This document shows, piece after piece, positions 23,901-35,900 of a stretch of DNA of 64,000 bases. Where the stretch lies: the NCBI GenBank assembly GCA_038030265.1, contig CM075939.1, positions 21,433,253 through 21,497,252 on the forward strand. Reading direction: 5' to 3'. The stretch comes from Corythucha ciliata. Its lineage: Eukaryota > Arthropoda > Insecta > Hemiptera > Tingidae. The notes under the pieces were generated by a model that was not told where the DNA came from, searched no databases, and saw only the letters and a program-made list of their open reading frames with translations. Position 1 is the stretch's first letter, and every line of letters begins with the position of its first letter. The position numbers and the translations under genes were made by a program.

Positions 23901-26900
23901 TTTTTCTGCTGTTCAAAACATAAAAATGTACTTACCTAAATCCAAAATATGACACCAGCCCAAACATCAAGGGAAGTAGAGTGAGAAAGCACGCAAGGGC
24001 AACAGTTTGAATTTCAGTGAAGCCTGCGGAGAAAATAAAATAGAAAAAAATTATTTATAAAGACGGAACAAAATGTAGCAGTTAGCACAGTGCTCCCTCC
24101 CCAGTTAGCACTTTTTCTGTTATTTCCAACGATATTTCTTCTTCACATTCAAACCGTCGTCACAATGAAGAAGAAGCTAGTTCTGAGACCGCGCGGCTCT
24201 ATAGGTATCCAACGCGCTCAAAATATGATGACATGATGGAAGTGGAGAGAAAAAGCGCCCTCTTGGGTCAACGCGCATGGTCGTACCGTGCACGAAAATA
24301 ATGAATTCGCCCCGAGTATTAGGAAATTAGGAGTTGCAAGTTGCAAGCTAGGAGTTGAGTTGCTACTGTGATATCAAATTATTTGATAGGCAATCCGTCC
24401 CTTCTCTACGCCCGGGATACCTCAGCTAAGGATCCCAACCGAATTAGAATTTCAATCGCCCCTAAAACACAAAATTCGAATATTGCCCCTGTTATTGTAT
24501 TCTAATGCTTCCCCCCCCCCCTGCAATTTGTCATTTACTATTACCTACCTCTGTTATATTGTTGCTTTTTCACTATTGGTTGATTAGTTATATAGAATTT
24601 ATATATTTATTTACTTATTTATTTATCATTTCTAAATATTATTTATTTGGTTATTAATCGTCACCGCTTTCTCGCTAAACATCCTGGCTGTTACACTAAA
24701 AACAAGTTGTACAGGGCCATCTAGAATTCTAGAACATTTGAGCGAACAGTATTTAGGTATGTGCCATCATTTTTCCATTAACGTTTCGTTGGTTCAAAAG
24801 TTTCGTTCGCTGCAACGAACCAAACTCCTGAACCCCCTCCCTCCCACCACCAGACACGAGGACGAGACCGTAAAACGTCGAAGGAAATTGACATTTTTGA
24901 GACGACAATAAATTGTCAACCTCTCCAGAAATGATCACAATAATTCAAAAAAAAAAAGATGACAGGAGGGTGGAAAGTGAAATTGTATCGCTCCGGAAGA
25001 ATAAAACCCAATTTCAACAAAGAAACTGCTTGTAGTTCGTGAGAGGCTGACGACCCCCATCAACTTTATTTTCTTGTTTGAAAAGGGGTTGCATAACAAG
25101 TAACGACCTTGAACACCGGAATGGTCTGTCCCTTTTATTATTGCTTATTGCTTACTTTTCTCTGTGAAAAATATAATATTTTCTCCTCATAAGACACACC
25201 TGAACTAGACAGGTTCATTAATAAGCAACACGTATGATTTGGGGGAATATTGGAATTTAGCCCTCCCTCAGCGAAGCCACGAGAGAAAAACAAAAAACAA
25301 AAACAAAAAAACACTCAAAAAACTGTTGACTCAGCTCTATGTATCTTTATCGTTTCGTTTAGCGTTCAGTTTAGTTGAAATCTTGAATTGAATTGGTCAA
25401 CAGGGCCTTAACCAAGGTTTTTTCCGGAGAGGGGCAAGATTCCTCCATGTTCACGCCATGCGTTGGGCATTGGTTAGCTACTTAGCTCTAGAAAAATTGC
25501 AGGGCTCAGCGTGTCCATGATTCTTCTTTCTTCGACCGCGGAGAACCAACGGATGATTCCTGAGTTGCTGAGATACTTCAAGGACTGATTTTCGTCGATG
25601 GCTTTAGACTAAGCGGATTTTACCCATATCAACCCTGATTTCGCATGTTTAGCACGTTTAAGAAGTCGATTTCGTTCGTTTAAGAAGTACTCATCCCCGA
25701 ACCTTACGGAACGAATAAAAGCTTACAGATTTACATTCCGTAAATTTAAAACAGAAATTGAGAAAAACGCTAATTCACTGCAAATAAATAAATAAATAAA
25801 CGCCAATTCGCAGTTTCTGGAGGGCACTAGTAGGTACGCCTATGATATGAAAAGCGTTAATTCATATGACAATAGGAAATAATTTAAAAAATGCTAATTC
25901 ACTGCTGAAACCAGAAAAAAGCGCTAATGCACAGCTAAAATTCAGAAAATGTTCCCGAAAATGGTCAATATTGAGATAAAGCGTTAAGGAGCCCATAGAC
26001 GGTCAGTCTGATTGAACAAACAGATTGAAGTGAGCTTCAATCATTTCTTCAGTTGTTTGAACAAAACCCTTCCCAGTGTCTCTCGCGGTGTTGGGCTGAG
26101 TGCAATGAGTTCAAACCAGGATTTGTACGTGCTTTTTTTGTTGACTGCGGCTGCACTCCAACTGAAGAGAAATAAGACGAGGAAGATGAGGAAAAGGCGG
26201 TGGTCATTCAATCTTCTTCAGTCATTGACTCAATCGTAAAACACGCTTCTAGACGGTCAATCATGGCTGTCACAGTCGATTGATCCACCACGTTTGATCA
26301 AAAAACTGATCGTCTAGGGGCTCCTTTACTTCGCTGCTACAATCAAGAAAAAAAACGCTAATGCTTGCCTAAAATTAAGATAAACCGCTGATTCTCGGCT
26401 AATAGTGAGAAACCCCGATTCAGCTGAAATTGAGAAAAAGCGCCAGTTCGTGTTTGAAATTATAACGAAATCACTAGTAATTTGTGGTTTCCCGAAGCAA
26501 TTTCATTAAGAAACTTGACAAAAAGTTGTTAATTCGCGGTTTGTGGAGGCTCTTTTACAGCGAAATGTTGAAAAAGAAAAACCGTTAATATGTATATTAT
26601 AATGTGCATGCTATTCTTGGGGCTAGTCCCCTGCTGTAATTGAGATAAATCGGTAACTCGCGGCTAAAATGAATAAAATTCAACAGTCAGTGAAGGGCGA
26701 GGCATTTTCTTATGTTGTTTGGTAGTCTTTTAGGTGTCCTAAGCGTCAGTTCTGGGACTTAGGCTCAAACTCAACTTCGCGGTCTCCCTGAAAAAATCAA
26801 ATTTCGCGGCGTTAGCTCATTAAAAACCAACTTTCGCGCTGCTCTAATTGTAAGAGCAGCGTTTCTTGAAGTTGCTAATTAAAAATAATTTTCGCGAGGC

Positions 26901-29900
26901 TGGCTGTTCCCAAAATAGCAAATTTTGCTCCATATAAAAAATAGTATATTACGATCCAAGGGCGGTATGATGCTCATCACGGTCGAGGGCGACGGGAAGT
27001 CCGCCTCGGCTTCACCTCGGGCAGTTGTCGCCCGAGATCGTAATGAGGAATACCGCCCGAGTGTTGTACGCTACTATTTTTTGTACAGCCGAAGTCCATA
27101 ATTATTACAATAATACTCATAAAAACCAGTCTTTAAAGCCCTGTTCAGAAGATTTGTGCTATGCATCTGTGGAGTCTACTAAGTAAAGAAAAATTAATTC
27201 CTTCGAAAAATGAAGCATTTTGATAGGCCGCGCGGACTCCACAGACGCATATCATATGGTTTGCTTAATAAACTGGATGACGATGCTGATGCAGAGAGAA
27301 CTTTAATCGCCTCTCAGCGTAATTTGCAGTGCTTATTTTTGTGTTTTTCTGGCTAATGTACAATTTGAAAACAAAATTAGGAAAAACTATTTTCAAAAAA
27401 ACAACAAAAGACCTAAAAGAAGACGTAGAGGGCTGATATTTTTCTTTACGCCCGGCGGGCGGAATGAACCTCATGTCGCCCACTCAAGACTCTCCCAGCG
27501 GTCAAATTTCGAGTCTTTACGCCCGGCTGTACAAAAAGAGAATATCGCACATGGATCTAGGCTATGGGAAGACGCTTTGTTCATTTTTTTGACTAGTCTA
27601 TTTTAACTCGTGTTTTTAGTTATTTTAAGCCTCGATTAAGAGCTCGATGAACGAGCCCGTAAGTCATAACTCCACAGACTAAATTAGGCTTTAGTTTTTC
27701 ATGGGATTGGGAAGGCATAGTCAATGGTATCCCAGAAATCAGCTCGGTCACTCACCCCCCACCCCACGCCAATCAACCATTTTTCGCCTCGACATGGCAT
27801 GTTTTCGACCGATCAAAAAATCTCTGAAAACGGGTGACCAACCACAAGGAAAAACCGCAGGCACGAAAGTCGGCCTATTGATGTAACTAAAGCCGCGAAA
27901 TTGCTTTTCAGGGAAGCCAAACACCAAATTGCTTTTTGAGAAATAAGCCACTCATGGAAAACAACTTTTTTGAAGCAAAATTTGCAAAATTGGCAGTTTT
28001 GATCCGTTAACCCCCGTAAAATGAGTTTTTGAGCTTGGAAATAATCTCGCGAAATTTCTTTTTTGAGGAAAGCTAACCCCGGAAATAAGTTTTTTGAGAG
28101 AGCCACTCATTTCCTGGTTTTTGAACGACCGAGCCAGGCGAAATAGGGTATTTGAAAGAGAAAGCCGCAGAGAGAGAAAGCAGTTGATGCGCGACAGGGA
28201 AGTCTGAAAGTCGTGGGGTTTAGATCAGACGGGCCACTGACAATTTTTTCATACCACCGTTGCAGGCCACTTACTACGCAAGTTTTCAGGCAACACACAA
28301 ATTTTGCTGCAGCGGCGTGATCCCTGAAGTCCAAAGAAAGCCCTCGAAGCAAGCAGACCGTACTTGGAGTAAAAATCTGCTGAAATCAGCGTCCACGTGA
28401 AACTCGCATTTTCAGGCTTTTTGTTTGATTTTAAGCTAGAACTGGCAGTATTGCCTGGTTGTGGTTGAGCATAGTCAGGCAAATTTAGAAAATTACCCTA
28501 AAACTTGTGAAGGTGACCCGACAAATGTGGTTTGGGACATGCCCCGTCGTTTTGCGGAAGTGATCTTGAAACCAATGGGATGCATGGCCGGGCCTCTGTG
28601 CCTCCCCTTGGATCCGTTGCTTGATGACCTAATCGTCATCAAACCGAATCAAAAGCCCAGGGTTAAGCTGTCAGTTCCATAAGGTTCATACCGAGTCTAA
28701 TGTTAAACGACGTTTAATGTACCAACATCAAGTTCAGAATAGTGAGAAATACCGTAGTTAAATTCATACAAAATGTGAATCACAACGTCAAATAATGAAC
28801 AGAAATTGACGGTAAAAAGAGATGTGAGGGGCAGAAAATTCACTCCAAAGAAGGAGCGAGCCAACACCTCCCCTTTGGTTCAACAATCATCGGGCTCTTT
28901 TCTTTTCTTCTTGCCGGCGGCCGTCGCAGGCGATGACGACGATGGTGAGCCATTCCAGCTCGGGTCGGGGGCCGAGCGTTTTCTGGCTCGATCAATCTCC
29001 TCTTTCTCCTGTTTACGGTTCATGTAGCGAATCAAAATATTCGTCTTGTCGTTGACAATAACACACTCCGAGGGAGAGTCGTCCGTCCGTATGTACACAG
29101 GCGGCCGTTTCGTTGACATGGACCTTGTCCCGTCGGAAAATTTGGAGAAATTATCCGCATTGTACGACGGGAGTCCAGTGATAAATTCCGATATGATAGA
29201 CATTGGCTAGGATTTTCGGAGGACTGGTATAAATGCTGTCAAATAGATGGAAAAGCAAATCATTACAAATGTAGAATCTTAGAGCAGAAAAAGGGAAACA
29301 TCGTCCAGCGTACGTACCTCTTTACATGCTGGAATGACTTGAGAATTCAAGACCGTAAAATGGTAAAAAACAACGTGAGGGAAGCACGTTGATTGGAATA
29401 GAACAATCAGATAAAGAGCAATGTGAGATAGCCAAGATAGCAGTTGATGAAAGCGCAGGACCACTCGAACGGTATGAACGAACGATGAACCATGAACGAA
29501 GTGAAAACTGCTCCACCAATCCTCCAAGACAAAAGTTGTCCAGAGTTGGGCTATGCTACAACGCGTATATATTGGGCTATTTCTGAATGCTACAAGTGAT
29601 TTCAACTATTTAAACAAACTAAAACCACGTGTATAAGGTTACTCGAGAAAATTTTAGTGTCCTCGGAGTTAATTTTCGCTCAAACGGTGGTCCATATTAT
29701 TGGAGCCAGTGGGGGAGGACAGTCTGTTGAATAGCAAGTTTTTTGCCGGTATTATCGGACCTGCTGTGTCAGATTAACAGATTTCTAGCGTGGTATGTTT
29801 TTTTTTTACTGGTTTCAGGTTTCTAGCGGGTTTGGCCCTTCAATAATAGGTGGACATAACATACACGAGCAGAATATCTGCGATAGATTTCATGTTTTTG

Positions 29901-32900
29901 ACAGATATCCGTGGGAAAATTAGCTCGTTAGTGTGCAATAAACGATGACAGATGTACAAAGATCTGCCGAAGAACGATATCGGTGGGAGTTCAAATCCGT
30001 CAGATGTGGTCTGTGGTCTCCCACTAATCTACCGATTTCTCACGAGAGATATCTGTGGGACATAGGTCTGTCGATTTTGAATCGGGCGTCACCCCCTAAA
30101 GGTGCTCGCACACACTCCAAGGTGCTCGCACAAGCGAAGCGCGCCGAGGAGAATTTTTTCCGCGATGGAAAAATACATAGAAATGAACGGGAGTCCGCAC
30201 ACTTGGGCGAAGCGAAGCGAAGCGGCGCGAAGAATTTCGCTGGAGAAGTTTCTGGAGGAACCAGCCGAATTTTTCCGTGCCTCCTCGCGACGCGCCGCTT
30301 CAGTGGGCGGGGGGTGCAGAAGAGAAGAGGCAAAAAATGAAAAGGTGGCGGGGTTGGGAATGCAATGAAAGCGTCTTTTTCTCATCATTGACCGTCTCGA
30401 ACGAAGTGTTTTATCTCGTGTGGTGTCTGTAAATTAAAAAATAAGTTATTTCCAGTCATCACTATGAACGACGAGGAACTGGTAACTCTTGTTCAGGAGT
30501 ACCCATTTTTGTATGATTTGGAGGACAGCAGATACTGCAACCAATTGGTCCGAGAAAATGCTTGGGAAGAAATCGGGAATAAAATGAAACTGCGAAGTAA
30601 GTACCTTTCTATTTTACATTTTTTTAACGTTAGCAATTAGTATTTAAGGTCTTCAAAGTATGAAATAATGTACGAATGTACCTATACAATTTTATTCCTT
30701 TCGAATCATCCCCTGACGAACAATATTCATTTGCCAATTAACTGATCCTAATTCAGAATTGAAATAATCCTTAAATTTTTCTCGAGCTGATAATGCAGGG
30801 CCAGAGAATGAACCACCTGTACCAGACAAAGTTTGCAGTGCACAATAGTCAGAAATTTCAGTCTCGCAAGTTTCTGATGAAAACCCCTCTGAATCGTTTC
30901 TCAAAAAGTTGTGGAGGCAACACGTTGCCAGTACTATTTTGTCAAGATGATCAGGGGTCATTTCCAGTCTTCGTTGATAAATTCTAAATTTTTTTGATAA
31001 AATTCCAAAAGCATCTTCGGAAACATTTCTTGCTCTGCTTAATCTGTAGTTGTAGACTTTTTTATCTTCGTGACCAGGAAGTTGCTCTCCTGGATAGGGC
31101 CTCATAAGGTTCCTATGCAATGGAAAAGCTTCGTCTCCGACGATGACGTGAGGCATTGGAAATTGCGCTCCCGGTAGAGCTTTGTCTGGCGGGAAGTCCA
31201 GATCACCATTAAATAACTTCTTTCCAAATGAACTGCTTGATAGAACGCCCCCGTCGCTGTTTTTACCACATGAACCAACGTCAATAAGAGTGAATTTATA
31301 ATTAGCATCGACTACTGCAAGAAGGATGATGCTGAAGTCTTTTTTGTAGTTAAAGTACTGAGTACCACTCTTCCCTGGTTTCTGGAAGACAACATGTTTT
31401 CCGTCGATGGCTCCCAAACAGTTGGGGAAGTTCCATCTGCGTCGAAATTCCATCTCCTTCGCTTCCCAAATTTCTCTTGTGGGCACAGGCATCACAATAG
31501 GGCACATAATATTCCATATTGCTTCGCAAGTTTCATAAACGATTTTTCGCACAGTTGATTCTCCAAGTCGAAAACTGAAGGCGATAGTTCCAAATGAGTC
31601 ACCAGTGGCTAAAAACCTGAAAAAATCACTCCGTTAGAATAAATATAAATTATAATTAAAATCAAATAATTTAATTGAAAATTTTCTGTGCTATTATAGA
31701 ACATCAGCAATTATTGGATTGAAATTGTTTTTTCTTCTAGGCGTGGACTGTAAAAATCGGTGGAAAGCCTTACGTGACTGCTATCGAAAAGCTGTTAAAT
31801 CAAGAGCTACAAAATCTGGGCAGGCGGCAAAGAAACAAAACCCATGGCGTCTGGAAAAGCAAATGGAGTTTTTAATGCCATATGTGCAGAGTGGTCGACA
31901 AGGAATCAGCAATGTTGAGCCGTCAGCGTCAACCAGTGAATCAGAACGAGACAACAATGACACGCCATTAGCCTCTCCCGAAATGCCTGGGCCTTCACCA
32001 TCTCCACAGCCACAGGATTCATCGCAGAAAAAGACAATACGAAGAACTTCGACTCCTATGACATCGGCTATGGCCCTACAGGAGTACTTAAACTTCAAAA
32101 AGCAAAGAGAAGTTTCCCCAGCAGACCATCTTCATAAATACTTCGCAGCAGTTGAGGAAACAGTAAGGACGTTTCCTCCACAATTACAGGTTAAAGTCAA
32201 GTCCCACATTTCTCGCATTCTCCATGACGCGGAGTTCGAAAACATGTCTAATCCAAACCATCCTCCCTCCCAGTCCGCTTGTTCTTCCCGACCGGGATTG
32301 GATCAAAGTGAACAAACACCGTCATCATATCAATCTACCCCCAACCCGGTCCTTACAGCCAATCAGTTCACACCCATTTTCCATCCCTCTAATATTTTTG
32401 ATGAATAAAAATATGTACATACTATTTTATTATAATAAAAAAAATCATTAACAACTTACCTCAGACATACGCCAAGTCTTTCGTCGGCGGGAACAGCTCT
32501 TCGGAAAGTTGTATTTTGGCATTCAATTGAACCTTTCAACAAGCCGAGAAGTTCAAAGTACTTTTCTTCTGACATACGAAAATACTTAAAAAATTTTTTT
32601 TTATCTCTCCTCAAATCCTCAAACAAATGGTGAAATTCCCCGAAAGAACTTCTTCCCTGGTTAATTTTGTGAACCCACACTTTTCTTCTGTTCTTGTCTA
32701 TTTGTTCTTCCTCCATTGCTACGGCAGCGAAAACAAACACTTCCTCATCTGACGAACTCATCTTATGAAATGTGAGTTCGAAATTTTTCACTAGGACACA
32801 GTCGTTTCGACTCGAAACGCTCTTCGCTTCGCCGCGCTTCAATGGGCGGACCTACTCAAAACGGCTCTTCGCCGCGCCTTAGTGTGCGAGCACCTAACGT

Positions 32901-35900
32901 AACGATCTGATCAGGGGCCTTATTCTCTATCGAAATAGAACTTTGCTTTGGTATAGAAACATTGAAATCTCATCCATGAAATTAAGAAAACTGAACGGAA
33001 ACATATGATTTTTGAAAAAAGCAATGATGAAAAAAGTTAGTGAATAAGGCCCCTGTACGTTCTACAGGGTGTAACAGAAAAGTCTGGCATAAATGAAATG
33101 GGTGATTCTTGGTCACATTTGGAACCAAAATGATCCTATGCACCATGGTCCGATTACTTATGGTTTTGGAGATAATCGGGGTTTTCCTAATTTTTAATGT
33201 ACCCGCGGTTTTCCTTAGTAAATCGTCTGTACCTGATGAAAAAATGGTCTCATTGAAATTTAAAAGAAGCCATTGGAAAGAGCACTAAATTCTCTGTAGG
33301 ATTGGGACATTTTCATCTCTAAATCGATCAATATTTAAGAGCTTAAATTGCTGCTGAACAGATAACTTCTTAGATTTCCAGAAAACTGCTTGTCTTTCAG
33401 CCAGCTGTCAATTCTTTTATGGCCCTCGTAGGAAGTGTAAAAAATTATTAAAAACTTCTACTGTTTGTCAGCTTTCGAATGGCCTGCTTAGTTCTGGATT
33501 ATTCTTTTTTTCTTCCGAGATAGAAGCAACAACGCGCAAAAAAAAACCCCAAAAGTATCAGTTTTTAAGCACGCCTTCAGGCAAGGCAATTGCTTCCACG
33601 AGCGCGCCCTCGGCCTCTTCAGGGGCCGTTTCCGGGGTTCTACACTTCAGCGCTTAAACACGAGCCCCGAGTTTTGCAACGCAACCAATATGTATGATTC
33701 CGGCTAGACAATACTGCTTTTATTCCAGATCGTTTACAAGTCTTTTGATACAAATTAGATAAGCAGCCGTAGTCGCCTACGTTGTCAGTTATCCCTTGTT
33801 GAGGTGTGTCCAAGATAGACCGGTTTCGCCTGTTCGGCATCACACAAAAATAACACGCACACCACACACAGGATGGTGATAGGATATCACCACAAAACTC
33901 AACACAGCCACCAATCAAGAAACAGAAAATAACGGGCTTTTTTGTCCAAACAACACCTGCGAAGTGAAGGGAACAGGGAAACCCCAGGGGGGGGGGAGGG
34001 TATTTAAGGGGACACACACACGACGGTAACTCAGTTTTCAGTAGACGTTCAAACACTGAAGATGCCGAACAGGCGAAACCGGTCTGTCTTGGACACACCT
34101 CAACAAGGTGTGACTGACAACATAGGCAACTACGGCTACTTATCTAATTTGTATTAGTGTACGCCTTGTATATACAGGGTGTTAACATTAAGGTCGCACC
34201 ACCGGCCAGGGTTCGATTCTGCAACTCATTTGCGGCAAAAGTTGTCCTCTGCAAAAAAAAATTCACCCCGCACGAAGTCCGACTTTTTTCACTTTTAAGA
34301 TTTTTTTCGTGTTATAGACATTGCATTACTAAAACGACTGTAACTCGCTTATTTCTGGCCGAAAATCAAATCTGAATATTTGAAGATTTGGCAGTCATTG
34401 AATAATTGAGCAAGATAAAAAAACACCTATTTTTTTCAATCAGACGCGGTTTTCTCACCTATTCGATTTTTTAATTTAAAAAATGACTAGACCTAATGAA
34501 AGCTGAGGTTCTACGCCAACTTTTAAGATTGCCCGACACTTTTAAGATTAACCGACAGATTCAGTCGGAGTTGAAAACGTTTGAAAATTCTGTAAATTTT
34601 CGTAATTCCTCACATTTTACTACTCAGGCTCATATCGGCCGATCAAATCTGTCAAAATTATCTGCCCATGTATGGGCGACTAATGTTAATTTTGCAGGTA
34701 TGGGTCTTCAAAAATAATTGTGTAGGGTTTCTACTATCAAAATAAACCAGTATTGTGGGCGATGGCATTGGAACGTAGAATGTCGTGGATTTGGTTCCAT
34801 CAAAAATTAATTTCGCTGGTTTAGCTCACTCATAAAACCAATCTAGCACGTACGATTATATACAGGGTGTTTCTGAAATGGATGCCAATATTTAGGCTGG
34901 TGATTCTACGTCACAAATGCCGTCACTAGTCCGATTCCTAATAGTTTCCGAGATATCCACGGATTTAGTAGTTTTCAAAATGACCTTGTTTTCTTGGTAA
35001 AATGACCGTACCTTAGCTACCAGATGTGTCACGTCAAATCTGATGGCACCGTTGGAAAGCGCATACTTTTTTCTCCGTCGTTCGGTGATATTTGCTTGAA
35101 TTTCTCCCACTCCTACTGAGAAAATCAGCGTCAAACTTTAAATTGCTTTTGATGTTACCCGTGCAGACTAGGTTTTGAAGTCGATTTTCTCAGCAACAAG
35201 TGGTTTCCAAGATGACCTTTTTTCAGAAAAGTTGGCGCATGGTGTCAGCATCATTAAGGTACCTTGACATCACCTTCCAACTCGGATATTTTTTTCGGTT
35301 AATCCAAATTGATTGCTGAAAAACCCGTTTTAGTGCTCATTACTCAAACTGTCTTTCCTCACGAATAGCTCGAGAAAAAACATGATGAACGTTTGCCATC
35401 CATTCTTGACTAAAAAGGGCCTCTGAAAGTGAACATTTTCCAATGATGAAGGACTCAACTGTGTCGAAGACACAGTAGGTGGTGACAAAGAACAAGTGGT
35501 GATTTAGGCCTATGAAGAAATGTCCTTATTAATCGTTATATTCATCATTATTAATATGTTGTGGGTCACACCCACAAGTTGTGGGTCACACCCACAAGTC
35601 GTGGCGAGCGGCTTAGCTCAGGCAGATGAACACTACCTTAATTTTAAATCAGAAAATAAATAAGATTAAATCCGGAAATGAACGAGTGCGTGGGAACCCA
35701 CATTGAGACGCATTTCGGTATTGAGAAGTGTGGGGGGGGGGAGAGAGAAAGGGCCAAGCGAAAAAGGAAGAAGCAGACCAGAGAGAAAATGAGAGAGTGT
35801 GTTTTTGGCCACCGTCGAAGGGAGAGCGTTTTTTTACCAGCGCCCGGGGAAAGTAGTCTCGTCGGGCAACGCCAGCAACGGAGAAAAACTTCTTCAGCAC

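Larger units (their letters stand above)
30101..32894. mobile_element. Complete two-gene PIF/Harbinger transposon
   Basis: The ends are inverse: GGTGCTCGCACACACT at the left and AGTGTGCGAGCACC at the right. Neighbouring bases are TAAA on the left and TAA on the right, consistent with a slightly decayed TWA duplication. The left end word GGTGCTCGCACA is repeated at 30121. Both subterminal regions are rich in GCGAAGCG and GCCGCTTCA-type words, likely transposase or MADF binding sites. Inside are a DDE transposase gene (-) and a MADF/BESS gene (+), both with full frames, so this copy looks recently active. It lies in the 14-kb intron of the membrane-protein gene. Confidence 0.9.

Noticed and set aside
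30040..30388. Several overlapping 88-131-codon ORFs on both strands
   Set aside because: They arise from GC-rich subterminal repeats (GCGAAGCG) of the Harbinger element, which lack stops by composition.
32762..32842. 27-residue N-terminal extension of the transposase
   Set aside because: No ATG begins it (the frame opens at TTG) and it runs into the terminal repeat region; ATG 32761 is preferred.
33640..34098. 152-codon minus-strand ORF
   Set aside because: Spans the inverted hammerhead-like modules and a poly-G run; no protein features, so a chance frame.
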